The notes under the pieces were generated by a model. That model worked only from the letters and a program-made list of their open reading frames with translations, did no database searches and had not been told where the DNA came from. A stretch of 64,000 nucleotides of DNA from Limnohabitans sp. Rim8 (GTDB taxonomy: Bacteria > Pseudomonadota > Gammaproteobacteria > Burkholderiales > Burkholderiaceae_C): assembly GCA_945897465.1 (NCBI GenBank), contig CAMDFK010000004.1, positions 100,294 through 164,293 of the forward strand. Reading direction: 5' to 3'. Below are positions 39,960 through 49,050 of the stretch, in pieces (position 1 is the first letter of the stretch; each line of letters begins with the position of its first letter). A program made the translations under genes and the position numbers.

Positions 39960-40451
39960 ATGAAACACATCATTGCTGTACTGATCGAAAACGAAGCGGG
40001 CGCCTTGTCCCGCGTGGTGGGGCTGTTTTCGGCCCGTGGCTACAACATCGAGTCCTTGACCGTGGCCCCGACCGAAGACCCCAGTTTGTCTCGCATGACC
40101 ATTCAGACCGCCGGCTCTGACGATGTGATTGAGCAAATCACCAAGCACCTGAACCGCCTGATCGAGGTGGTCAAGGTCGTGGACCTGACCGAAGGCGCTT
40201 ACACCGAGCGGGAGTTGATGCTCGTGAAGGTGCGTGCCGTGGGCAAGGAGCGCGAAGAAATGAAACGCATGGCCGACATCTTTCGTGGCCGCGTGATCGA
40301 CGTCACCGACAAGAGCTACACCATTGAGCTCACCGGTGACCAGACCAAGAACGACGCCTTTTTGGAGGCGATCGACCGCAGTGCCATTTTGGAGACCGTG
40401 CGCACGGGTGCATGCGGTATCGGGCGCGGCGAGCGCATCCTGCGCGTCTAA
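39960..40451 (+). CDS. ilvH: Acetolactate synthase, small regulatory subunit
   Basis: Valine-binding regulatory subunit that activates IlvB and confers feedback inhibition. The 163-residue protein begins with an ACT domain (HIIAVLIENEAGALSRVVGLFSARGYNIESLTV) and ends with the small-subunit C-terminal domain (DVTDKSYTIELTGDQTKNDAFLEAI). Length equals E. coli IlvH. ATG 39960 is preceded by AGAGGAA. It lies 132 bases after ilvB. Confidence 0.95.
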   Translation: MKHIIAVLIENEAGALSRVVGLFSARGYNIESLTVAPTEDPSLSRMTIQTAGSDDVIEQITKHLNRLIEVVKVVDLTEGAYTERELMLVKVRAVGKEREEMKRMADIFRGRVIDVTDKSYTIELTGDQTKNDAFLEAIDRSAILETVRTGACGIGRGERILRV

Positions 40452-41507
<1,056 letters not shown>

Positions 41508-41529
41508 TTTGGTCCTTGTGCAATTTTGG

Positions 41530-41554
41530 AAAAGGCCACTCAGGTGGCCTTTTT
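41530..41554 (+). terminator. Rho-independent terminator after ilvC
   Basis: AAAAGGCCAC-TCAG-GTGGCCTTTTT: a ten-pair stem with a four-base loop and T run, 23 bases after the ilvC stop. Confidence 0.92.
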
Positions 41555-41625
41555 CTTGGGCGCTGGGTCTGCCTTAAACTCAACTGACACGGTATGCATC
41601 CAAAAGACCGCAACAGGAACGGACG

Positions 41626-42441
41626 ATGAACAAAGTCAACGACACCGCCGAAGACGCTGAAAGCCCCGCGCAGGTGCGCAAACCCTCCAAGGGCATTTAC
41701 ATGCTGCCCAACATGATCACTTTGGCGGCATTGTTTGCAGGTTTTTATGCTGTGGTGATGGCCATCAACGGCCGATTCGATTTGGCCACGGTCGGTATTT
41801 TCAGCGCCATGGTGCTCGACAGCTTGGACGGGCGTGTGGCCCGCATGACCAACACCCAAAGCGCGTTTGGCGAACAAATGGATTCGTTGTCCGACATGGT
41901 GTCTTTTGGTGCAGCGCCCGCATTGATCGCGTATGTCTGGACCTTGAAGGAGTTGGGCCGCTGGGGCTGGATTGCGGCTTTTGTGTACTGCGCTTGCGCA
42001 GCGCTGCGCCTGGCAAGGTTCAATGTCAACACGGGCGTGGTCGACAAGCGTTATTTTCAAGGACTGCCTTCGCCAGCTGCGGCGGCTTTGGTCATGGGTT
42101 TTGTGTGGATCATGTTCGACAACGCGGTGCCCGCCAAAGCCGTGTCTTGGGGCATGTTCTCGGTGTGCTTGTTTGCCGGTTTGACCATGGTGACCAATGT
42201 GCCGTTTTACAGTTTCAAGGACATGCACATGAAAAAGAGCGTGCCTTTTGCAACTTTGGTGCTGGTGGCTTTGGGCATCGCGGTGGTCAACATTGATCCG
42301 CCGATCGTGCTGTTTGCCTTGTTTGTGGTCTACGGCTTGAGCGGTTACGTCATCTATGTGTGGCGCAAGGCCAAAGGACAGCCCACCAGCATGATCAGCA
42401 CATCAACCGACGAGCCCGACGAGCGGGGTCTGCACCAATGA
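41626..42441 (+). CDS. pssA: CDP-diacylglycerol-serine O-phosphatidyltransferase
   Basis: Makes phosphatidylserine, the precursor of phosphatidylethanolamine, in the inner membrane. The 271-residue protein has the CDP-alcohol phosphatidyltransferase signature D-G-x2-A-R-x8-G-x3-D-x3-D in LDGRVARM and AFGEQMDSLSD, and several membrane helices (about 25-45, 95-115, 135-215, 220-255). The N-terminus and C-terminus are hydrophilic. It lies between ilvC and leuA, a common order in betaproteobacteria, but has a terminator before it, so it is probably transcribed separately. Confidence 0.94.
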   Translation: MNKVNDTAEDAESPAQVRKPSKGIYMLPNMITLAALFAGFYAVVMAINGRFDLATVGIFSAMVLDSLDGRVARMTNTQSAFGEQMDSLSDMVSFGAAPALIAYVWTLKELGRWGWIAAFVYCACAALRLARFNVNTGVVDKRYFQGLPSPAAAALVMGFVWIMFDNAVPAKAVSWGMFSVCLFAGLTMVTNVPFYSFKDMHMKKSVPFATLVLVALGIAVVNIDPPIVLFALFVVYGLSGYVIYVWRKAKGQPTSMISTSTDEPDERGLHQ

Positions 42442-42489
42442 TGTCCACCGAACGGCCATGTGTGTTTTGAACTGTGCTAAAGTATTCGA

Positions 42490-42543
42490 ATGAAATTTTC
42501 CTTGTTTGCACTACTGCTACTGCCCCTCGGGCGGGATGTGTAG
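42490..42543 (+). CDS. leuL: leu leader peptide (attenuator)
   Basis: A 17-codon frame, MKFSLFALLLLPLGRDV, with four consecutive leucine codons (CTA CTG CTA CTG) and six or more leucines in all, placed just before a terminator-like hairpin and leuA. Ribosome stalling on these codons under leucine shortage should free CGGGC (42528-42532) to pair with GCCCG (42568-42572) and break the terminator. No Shine-Dalgarno sequence is visible; a TGCTAAAGT extended -10 at 42474-42482 would place transcription start at or beside the ATG, implying leaderless translation (inference). Confidence 0.75.
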   Translation: MKFSLFALLLLPLGRDV

Positions 42544-42562
42544 CGCACGCAAACATTTTCCC

Positions 42563-42601
42563 AAAAGGCCCGTATGCCATCCGCAACGGGCCTTTTGCAT
42601 T
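42563..42601 (+). terminator. Leucine attenuator terminator upstream of leuA
   Basis: AAAAGGCCCGT and ACGGGCCTTTT form an eleven-pair stem with a 12-base loop, followed by GCATTTTT. Its left arm overlaps the sequence able to pair with CGGGC in the leader peptide region, giving mutually exclusive terminator and antiterminator forms. Confidence 0.8.
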
Positions 42602-42638
42602 TTTGCTTGGACTTGCGGGTTATTGACCAGGAGTGAAC

Positions 42639-44177
42639 ATGACCGACAAACTGATTATTTTCGACACCACCTTGCGCGACGGCGAGCAATCGCCCGGCGC
42701 GTCCATGACTCGCGACGAAAAGCTGCGCATTGCGCGCCAGCTCGAGCGTCTGCGCGTGGACGTGATCGAAGCCGGTTTTGCCGCCAGCTCCAATGGCGAC
42801 TTTGAAGCGGTTAAAAGCATCGCCGACGCGATCAAGGACTCGACCATTTGTTCCTTGTCGCGTGCCAATGACCGCGACATTTCTCGTGCGGCTGAGGCCC
42901 TCAAAGGCGCCAACAGCGGTCGCATTCACACCTTCATTGCGACGTCCCCCCTGCACATGGAAAAGAAGCTGCGCATGACGCCAGACCAGGTGTTTGAACA
43001 GGCCAAGCAGTCGGTGCGCTTTGCGCGCAATTTGGTGGGCGATGTCGAGTTCAGTCCGGAAGACGGCTACCGCAGCGACATGGACTTTTTGTGCCGCGTG
43101 CTTGAAGCCGTGATCGCGGAGGGAGCGACCACCATCAACGTGCCCGATACCGTGGGTTACGCGGTGCCTGAGTTGTACGGCGAGTTCATCCGCACCTTGC
43201 GCGAGCGCATTCCCAACTCGGACAAAGCGATTTGGTCCGTGCATTGCCACAACGACCTGGGCATGGCAGTGGCCAACTCCTTGGCCGGTGTGAAGATCGG
43301 CGGCGCCCGCCAGGTCGAATGCACCATCAACGGCTTGGGTGAGCGTGCGGGCAATTGCTCGCTCGAAGAAGTGGTCATGGCGGTCAAGACGCGCCGTGAC
43401 TATTTTGGCCTTGACATTGGCATTGACACCAGCCATATCGTGGCAGCCAGCCGCATGGTCAGCCAGACCACTGGCTTTGTGGTGCAGCCCAACAAGGCCG
43501 TGGTTGGCGCCAACGCCTTTGCCCACGCTTCGGGCATTCACCAAGATGGCGTGCTCAAGGCGCGTGACACCTACGAAATCATGCGGGCCGAAGACGTGGG
43601 CTGGACCACCAACAAGATCGTGTTGGGCAAGTTGAGTGGTCGCAATGCTTTCAAGCAACGTTTGCAAGATCTGGGTGTTACGCTGGACAGCGAGACCGAA
43701 ATCAACAACGCGTTTGCGAAGTTCAAGGAATTGGCCGACCGCAAGAGCGAAATTTTTGACGAAGACATCCTGGCCTTGGTCAGCGACGAGAGCGTGACGA
43801 CTGAAAAAGAGCAGTACGGTTTTGTTTCCATGTCGCAGCACAGCGAGACGGGCGAGCGCCCCCACGCTTCGGTGGTCTTCACGGTGGCTGGCAAAGAGGT
43901 GCAAACCCAGTCGGATGGCAATGGGCCGGTGGATGCCTCACTCAAAGCCATCGAGTCTCACATCAAAAGCGGCGCTGAGATGGTGCTGTATTCGGTCAAC
44001 GCCATAAGCGGTTCGACCGAAAGCCAAGGCGAAGTGACCGTGCGTTTGCAAAACAGTGGACGTGTGGTCAACGGCGTCGGTTCTGACCCGGACATCGTGG
44101 TGGCTTCTGCAAAAGCCTACTTGAGTGCCCTCAACAAATTACAAAGCAAGGCCGATCGGGTCGCTGCACAAGGTTAA
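42639..44177 (+). CDS. leuA: 2-isopropylmalate synthase
   Basis: Condenses acetyl-CoA with 2-oxoisovalerate, the committed step of leucine synthesis. The 512-residue protein has the HMG-CoA-lyase-like barrel with [18 protein letters not shown], the metal-binding [42 protein letters not shown], and a C-terminal leucine-binding regulatory domain (about 390-512). ATG 42639 follows AGGAG at 5 bases. Expression is probably controlled by the leader attenuator ahead of it. leuB, leuC and leuD are not nearby. Confidence 0.96.
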   Translation: MTDKLIIFDTTLRDGEQSPGASMTRDEKLRIARQLERLRVDVIEAGFAASSNGDFEAVKSIADAIKDSTICSLSRANDRDISRAAEALKGANSGRIHTFIATSPLHMEKKLRMTPDQVFEQAKQSVRFARNLVGDVEFSPEDGYRSDMDFLCRVLEAVIAEGATTINVPDTVGYAVPELYGEFIRTLRERIPNSDKAIWSVHCHNDLGMAVANSLAGVKIGGARQVECTINGLGERAGNCSLEEVVMAVKTRRDYFGLDIGIDTSHIVAASRMVSQTTGFVVQPNKAVVGANAFAHASGIHQDGVLKARDTYEIMRAEDVGWTTNKIVLGKLSGRNAFKQRLQDLGVTLDSETEINNAFAKFKELADRKSEIFDEDILALVSDESVTTEKEQYGFVSMSQHSETGERPHASVVFTVAGKEVQTQSDGNGPVDASLKAIESHIKSGAEMVLYSVNAISGSTESQGEVTVRLQNSGRVVNGVGSDPDIVVASAKAYLSALNKLQSKADRVAAQG

Positions 44178-44210
44178 AATGAGACCTTAATAAGTAATTA
44201 TTTTCTTTAT

Positions 44211-44248
44211 AAAAGTCGCGTAAGTTATTGTTCTTGCGCGACTTTTTT
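44211..44248 (+). terminator. Rho-independent terminator after leuA
   Basis: AAAAGTCGCG and CGCGACTTTT pair around a 16-base loop, followed by further T bases, in an A+T-rich stretch 34 bases after the leuA stop. Confidence 0.85.
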
Positions 44249-44294
44249 ATTTGGATACACTTGGACACATGTTTGCAATACAAACCGTCAAAAC

Positions 44295-45446
44295 ATGTCG
44301 CTAAAAACCGTGTCTCATTACTTATCACCCAAATCATGGCTTCGAGTGGCCGTTTGGGCGCTAACGGTCGGTTTGATCACGATCGTCTCAAGTCAGTTGA
44401 GCTTGGCTTATGCGCAAGATGTCAAACAGTCACCTTCTCGCGTTCAGAAAAACAAGAAGAATGTTAAAAAATCAGCCGCGCCACGTCATGTGCAAAAGGC
44501 CAAAAACAAGGCTTCGAGTAAAGACAAAGTAGCGAAGTCTTCGGCCCGCAAACAAAAAGTAGCCAAAGCGACCCGCAACACAAAAAATCTCAAAGCCCGA
44601 GAGAGCGCACGCCCCATTCGTGCATCATTTGGCCAAATGGCCGGATTGCACACCACCTCCGATGCATTGGGTCTGCGTTCCAGCGTTGCTTTGGTGGTAG
44701 ATCAAGAGACGCAAGAGGTGCTCTACAGCAAAAATGAACATGCGGTTCTGCCGATTGCTTCCTTGACCAAGTTGATGACAGGCCTTGTCATTGCAGAGGC
44801 CAATTTGCCCATGGACGAGCGTATCCGTATCACCCAGGCCGACGTGGACACAGAAAAAGGAAGCACTTCTCGTCTGGCCGTGGGCACCGAACTGAGCCGG
44901 GGCGAGTTGATGCACTTGTCCCTCATGTCCAGTGAAAACCGTGCGGCACATGCTTTGGGGCGCACTTTCCCGGGCGGTATGGATTTGTTCGTCAGCCGCA
45001 TGAATCAGAGGGCTCAGGCTTTGGGCATGAAAGACACGCGCTATGCAGAGCCGACCGGCCTGTCCAGTCAAAACCAGTCGAGCGCCAGCGATTTGGCCAT
45101 CTTGGCTGCCAAAGCTTACGATGAGCCCTTGCTTCGGGAGTTGTCCACTTCCCATGGCCGTGAGGTGTCGGTGGGGCGCAGAACGCTCCAATACAACAAC
45201 ACCAATGTGCTGGTCAAAAGTCCTCAGTGGGACATTGGTTTGCAAAAGACCGGTTACATCTCGGAGGCTGGCCGCTGCCTGGTCATGCAGGTCCAGGTCG
45301 CGGGTCGCAAACTGATCATGGTGTTTCTGGACTCAACCGGCAAGTTCAGCCGCTTGGGCGATGCCGAACGGGTGCGCAAGTGGTTAGAGCAAAAGTCATC
45401 CATGGACAACCGCATTTTGGAATCCGTGACCTCTGTGCCGGGCTGA
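44295..45446 (+). CDS. pbpG: D-alanyl-D-alanine endopeptidase (PBP7/8 type, S11 family)
   Basis: Periplasmic serine peptidase that cuts DD-crosslinks in peptidoglycan. The 383-residue protein has a signal peptide (about 15-40, ending AYAQ), a striking lysine-rich linker (about 43-105), then the penicillin-binding domain with SxxK in ASLTKL, SxN in SSENRA and KTG in QKTGYI. No C-terminal membrane anchor helix is seen, unlike DacA, which fits PBP7. The linker is longer and more basic than usual and may bind the wall or DNA-like polyanions (inference). Confidence 0.9.
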   Translation: MSLKTVSHYLSPKSWLRVAVWALTVGLITIVSSQLSLAYAQDVKQSPSRVQKNKKNVKKSAAPRHVQKAKNKASSKDKVAKSSARKQKVAKATRNTKNLKARESARPIRASFGQMAGLHTTSDALGLRSSVALVVDQETQEVLYSKNEHAVLPIASLTKLMTGLVIAEANLPMDERIRITQADVDTEKGSTSRLAVGTELSRGELMHLSLMSSENRAAHALGRTFPGGMDLFVSRMNQRAQALGMKDTRYAEPTGLSSQNQSSASDLAILAAKAYDEPLLRELSTSHGREVSVGRRTLQYNNTNVLVKSPQWDIGLQKTGYISEAGRCLVMQVQVAGRKLIMVFLDSTGKFSRLGDAERVRKWLEQKSSMDNRILESVTSVPG

Positions 45447-45476
45447 GTTCGCCGCGCAGCGGCAGTCAGCGAACCG

Positions 45477-46256
45477 TTAGCGTTCCTGGTGGTGGCCCAA
45501 GGTTTGTGAAATCGCTTTGGCAGTTTCTTGAAGTTTGGGCAGCCAGCTTTCATCCAAACGATCGGCTGGGGCCGAAATGGACAGACCGGCGAGCAGCTTG
45601 CCCTGATCATCGTAAATCCCTGCAGCGATGCATCGCACGCCCAACTCCAACTCTTCGTTGTCACGAGCAAAACCGGACTGGTTCACGCGGGAGAGTTCTC
45701 GTTCAAGCACTTGCAATTGCGTGATGCTGTTGCGTGTTTGGCCAGCCAAGCCGGTGCGCGTGGCATAAGAGCGCACACGCAAGGGGTCGTCTGCAGCCAA
45801 AAAGAGCTTGCCCACCGAGGTCAAGTGCAAAGGAGCACGTCCACCAATGGCTCGGACCACCTGCATGCCAGAGCGCTCACTGTAGGCGCGTTCGATGTAG
45901 ACGATTTCATCGCCTTGGCGCATGCTCAAGTTGACCGGTTGCTGAATGAGTTTGTGCAAATCACGCATGGGCGCCAAGGCGGCGTCGCGCACATTCAGGC
46001 GGCCCTTCACCATGTTGCCAAGCTCCAACAAACGCATGCCCAAGCGGTAACTGCCAGCTTCCGGACGATCCACAAACCGACCCGTGGCCAGGTCGTTGAG
46101 GATGCGGTGTGCGGTGGAGGGGTGGAGACCTGTCTTTTGACTGATTTCCTTGAGCGAGATGGCTTCTTCGCGGGACGCCAGAACATCGATCAGGGTGAAC
46201 ATCCGTTCAATCACCTGAATGGTGGGCGAGGTCGTGAGGGCGGGTTCTTTTTTCAT
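45477..46256 (-). CDS. IclR-family transcriptional regulator
   Basis: A 259-residue regulator with N-terminal winged helix-turn-helix (about 10-70: VIERMFTLIDVLASREEAISLKEISQKTGLHPSTAHRILNDL) and the IclR effector domain (about 85-255), including SMRQGDEIVYIERAYS, HLTSVGKLFLA, and GVRCIAAGIYDDQGKLLAGLSISAP. No obvious target lies beside it: it is convergent with pbpG and upstream of bpt on the same strand downstream side. The ligand is unknown. Confidence 0.92.
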   Translation of the reverse strand: MKKEPALTTSPTIQVIERMFTLIDVLASREEAISLKEISQKTGLHPSTAHRILNDLATGRFVDRPEAGSYRLGMRLLELGNMVKGRLNVRDAALAPMRDLHKLIQQPVNLSMRQGDEIVYIERAYSERSGMQVVRAIGGRAPLHLTSVGKLFLAADDPLRVRSYATRTGLAGQTRNSITQLQVLERELSRVNQSGFARDNEELELGVRCIAAGIYDDQGKLLAGLSISAPADRLDESWLPKLQETAKAISQTLGHHQER

Positions 46257-46359
46257 CGTGTACTGCCAAGTCAGTTAATTTTACACTGTGAAATTATGAC
46301 GCTGTTCCAGCGTCGATGAACAAGAGGCCAGCACCTGTTATGAGGCTCAAACTGCGCCT

Positions 46360-47097
46360 TTATTCAAAAGGCTGCCACTGACCCTGGACCCGAAGCTCAC
46401 AGGGTTTGAAACGGGATTTGTAACGCATTTTTGGGCTGCCCTCGATCCAATACCCCAAGTACACATAGGGTAGCCCCAGCTGGGCCGCTTGCTGGATTTG
46501 CCAGAGAACCCCATAGGTGCCAAAGCTGGCCGCGCCATCGGGTTCATAAAAAGTGTACACAGCCGACAAACCGTGGTTGAGCACGTCCACGATGCTGACC
46601 ATTTTCAGTTCGCCCAGCGCGTCGCCAACCCCTGGGTCTCTGAATTCCACAATGCGCGAGTTCACACGGCTTTGAAGCAGGAATTGGCTGTACTGGTCGA
46701 CGCTGTCGTGGTCCATGCCACCGCCTGAGTGGCGCGTGTTCTGGTAGCGCAGATACAGCGCGTAATGCTCGGGGTCGTAATGCAAGTCGAGCACCCGCAC
46801 ACGCAAATGGCTGTGGGCTTGCCAAGCGCGGCGCTGGCTGCGGTCGGCCTTGAAGGCGTGAACCTGCACACGCAAAGGCTGACAGGCCTGGCAGCCATCG
46901 CAGTAAGGGCGGTAGGTGAACAGGCCGCTTCGCCGAAAACCCTGCTCGACCAGATCCGCATACACCTCGTTGTGGATCAGGTGGCTGGGCGTGGCCACCT
47001 GTGAGCGGGCTGAGCGATCGGGAAGGTAGCTGCACGCATAAGGCGCAGTGGCATAAAACTGCAGGGCTTGCAGCGGGAGTTCTTTCAGCCGCGTCAT
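46360..47097 (-). CDS. bpt: Bpt aminoacyl-tRNA-protein transferase (aspartate/glutamate leucyltransferase)
   Basis: N-end-rule enzyme that transfers leucine from tRNA to proteins starting with Asp or Glu, marking them for ClpAP. The 245-residue protein shows the ATE-family start [23 protein letters not shown], the cysteine motif [28 protein letters not shown] and the C-terminal [20 protein letters not shown]. Its ATG overlaps the aat stop by four bases (ATGA), so both transferases are co-translated. Confidence 0.94.
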   Translation of the reverse strand: MTRLKELPLQALQFYATAPYACSYLPDRSARSQVATPSHLIHNEVYADLVEQGFRRSGLFTYRPYCDGCQACQPLRVQVHAFKADRSQRRAWQAHSHLRVRVLDLHYDPEHYALYLRYQNTRHSGGGMDHDSVDQYSQFLLQSRVNSRIVEFRDPGVGDALGELKMVSIVDVLNHGLSAVYTFYEPDGAASFGTYGVLWQIQQAAQLGLPYVYLGYWIEGSPKMRYKSRFKPCELRVQGQWQPFE

Positions 47098-47873
47098 GAC
47101 ATGCAGGTTCCTGTGTCCAGCGCGGCCCAGTTCAAGGACTGACTTGCCCAGTCTATGGCGGTTTTTTCTCGCCCAAGCTGCACGCCGCGCAGAAAGTCGC
47201 TGCGGGGTATTTCTCGGGCGCCCAGCGAGGCCAGATGCCGTGTGTTTTGTTGGCAGTCAATGGCTTTAATGCCGTGTTGCAGGCAGACGCTCACCAAGCA
47301 AGCCAGCGCCATCTTGGAGCCATCGGTGACGGTGGTGAACATGGATTCGCCAAACACCGCATGGCCGAGGGCCACAAAGTACAGGCCTGCGACCAGTTCA
47401 CCTTGGATGCGCAGCTCACAGCTGTGGGCCAGCCCCCTGTGATGCAAGGCTTCGTAGGCGTCAACCATCCGGGGCACAATCCAGGTCCCTTTTTGACCGG
47501 CGCGGGGCGAAGTGGCGCAGTGGCGGATGACCTGGGCAAAGTCCCGGTCAAAGCACAGTTCAAAGTCAGGGCTCAGGCTCCAGCGCTTGAGGCTTTGCTG
47601 CAGCGATCGGTGAAAGCGGAATTCACGGGTTTGCAGCACCATGCGCGGGTCCGGACTCCACCACAGCACCGGTTGGCCCATGTTGAACCAAGGGAAAATA
47701 CCCTCGGCATAAGCCTCCATCAAACGCTGGGCCGATAAATCGCTGCTGGCAGCCAGCAGTCCGGGCGCAGGCGATGAGGCGTCCCAGGCCCAGCTGACCG
47801 GGGGAAGGGCCTGGCCCTCCACAATCCAGGGCAGTTCGGGGGCATGGGCATGCACATCGGCTTCGCTTGTCAT
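47094..47873 (-). CDS. aat: Leucyl/phenylalanyl-tRNA-protein transferase
   Basis: Adds Leu or Phe to proteins with N-terminal Lys or Arg in the N-end-rule pathway. The 259-residue product contains [73 protein letters not shown] and [17 protein letters not shown], all family motifs. ATG 47873 is preferred to the TTG at 47888. Paired with bpt, so both branches of the bacterial N-degron pathway are encoded here. Confidence 0.95.
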   Translation of the reverse strand: MTSEADVHAHAPELPWIVEGQALPPVSWAWDASSPAPGLLAASSDLSAQRLMEAYAEGIFPWFNMGQPVLWWSPDPRMVLQTREFRFHRSLQQSLKRWSLSPDFELCFDRDFAQVIRHCATSPRAGQKGTWIVPRMVDAYEALHHRGLAHSCELRIQGELVAGLYFVALGHAVFGESMFTTVTDGSKMALACLVSVCLQHGIKAIDCQQNTRHLASLGAREIPRSDFLRGVQLGREKTAIDWASQSLNWAALDTGTCMS

Positions 47874-47914
47874 GTCGCAATTACACAATAAAAGCAGGCG
47901 GTAGGCGCGGCGCT

Positions 47915-48733
47915 ATGATTTTGAACATGCAAAACCTGAATGCACTGTGGCTACAACCCGATTGGCCGATTCACCCTCGTGTGCGTTCGCTCATGACCAC
48001 TCGCCAGGGGGGGGTATCTGCTGCCCCCTGGGACAGTTTCAACTTGGGTGACCATGTGGGCGACCGGGTGGCCGATGTTCACAGCAACCGCGAGCGCTTG
48101 GCGTTACACATTGGGCAGCGTCCCGTTTTTTTGCAACAAGTGCACGGTGTGGCCAGTGTGCAACTGGGCGCAGAAACGCCCAATGGTTTGGAGGCCGATG
48201 CCTGCTGGAGCCTAGAGCCGGGTATGGTCTGCACCATCATGGTGGCCGATTGCTTGCCTGTTCTTTTGGGCGATGCACAGGGGCGCTGGGTGGCAGCAGC
48301 CCATGCGGGCTGGCGAGGGCTGGCAGGGCCTGGTGGGCCTGCCGCATCAAAAGGATGGGGTGTACTCGAGAGCCTTTGGGCAGACTTGAAGCATGCAGGG
48401 GCCGATGTGTCGGGCGTGATGGCTTGGCTGGGGCCCTGCATTGGACCGCAAGCCTTTGAAGTGGGGCCAGAAGTGCGGGCCGCTTTCGACGATGGCTCAC
48501 CCGAGGTGCATGGGATGTTTCGGCCCACTGCTGACGGTAAATTCATGGCCGATCTGGCCGGTTTGGCCCGAATTCGCCTCAAGGCCTTGGGTGTGCAAAG
48601 CGTTTTTGGCAACGACAGCCGCCCGCCCTGGTGCACTGTTTCAGATTCAACGCTTTTCTTCTCTCACCGCAGGGACAGCCGAAGCCTCGGGCAAAGCGGC
48701 CGCATGGCGGCCTGCATCTGGCTGGGGCGTTGA
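47915..48733 (+). CDS. pgeF: YfiH/LACC1-family purine nucleoside phosphorylase (PgeF)
   Basis: A 272-residue protein of the multicopper-polyphenol-oxidase-like YfiH family, which acts on adenosine/inosine by phosphorolysis and has also been linked to correcting peptidoglycan composition. Visible: FLQQVHGVASV, DACWSLEPGMVCTIMVADCLPVLL, AAAHAGWRGLAGPGG, GPCIGPQAFEVG and the late NDSRPPWC segment, containing the His/Cys metal ligands. Start ATG 47915 or 47927 (MQNLNALWLQPDW). The 3' end overlaps the convergent small membrane protein gene by 87 bases. Confidence 0.9.
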   Translation: MILNMQNLNALWLQPDWPIHPRVRSLMTTRQGGVSAAPWDSFNLGDHVGDRVADVHSNRERLALHIGQRPVFLQQVHGVASVQLGAETPNGLEADACWSLEPGMVCTIMVADCLPVLLGDAQGRWVAAAHAGWRGLAGPGGPAASKGWGVLESLWADLKHAGADVSGVMAWLGPCIGPQAFEVGPEVRAAFDDGSPEVHGMFRPTADGKFMADLAGLARIRLKALGVQSVFGNDSRPPWCTVSDSTLFFSHRRDSRSLGQSGRMAACIWLGR

Positions 48734-48958
48734 GTCCTTCTGGCTTGAAACGGCCGCCTGCCTGGCCTGCTCCTCCTTTTGGCGAATGGCCTTGCGACGC
48801 AGGGGCGTGCCCATCAGGTAAACCACCAAGCCCATGGGCAACAAGCCATAGAACACAAAGGTGATGATGGCCCCCAGCACACTGCCTTGGGTGCTAAACG
48901 CCTCAGCCAAGGCCATGAGCAGGGTCACGTAAAGCCATGCGATCACGATCAGGTACAT
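48647..48958 (-). CDS. Small membrane protein, uncharacterised
   Basis: A 103-residue protein with two membrane helices (about 3-20, LIVIAWLYVTLLMALAEAF, and 29-48, IITFVFYGLLPMGLVVYLM), then a basic segment (TPLRRKAIRQKEEQARQ) and an Ala/Pro/Glu-rich tail. I believe similar short proteins occur in Comamonadaceae, without known function. Its last 29 codons overlap pgeF on the other strand. Gene status rests on the helices and length; function is unknown. Confidence 0.65.
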   Translation of the reverse strand: MYLIVIAWLYVTLLMALAEAFSTQGSVLGAIITFVFYGLLPMGLVVYLMGTPLRRKAIRQKEEQARQAAVSSQKDSTPQPDAGRHAAALPEASAVPAVREEKR

Positions 48959-49050
48959 AAATTTTTAAGCCTTGTAATTTAGGTGACAACAAACTGAAAG
49001 ATACTCGGGGCTTGGAATTTGAGAAAAACAATGGATTCAGGAGACAAACA

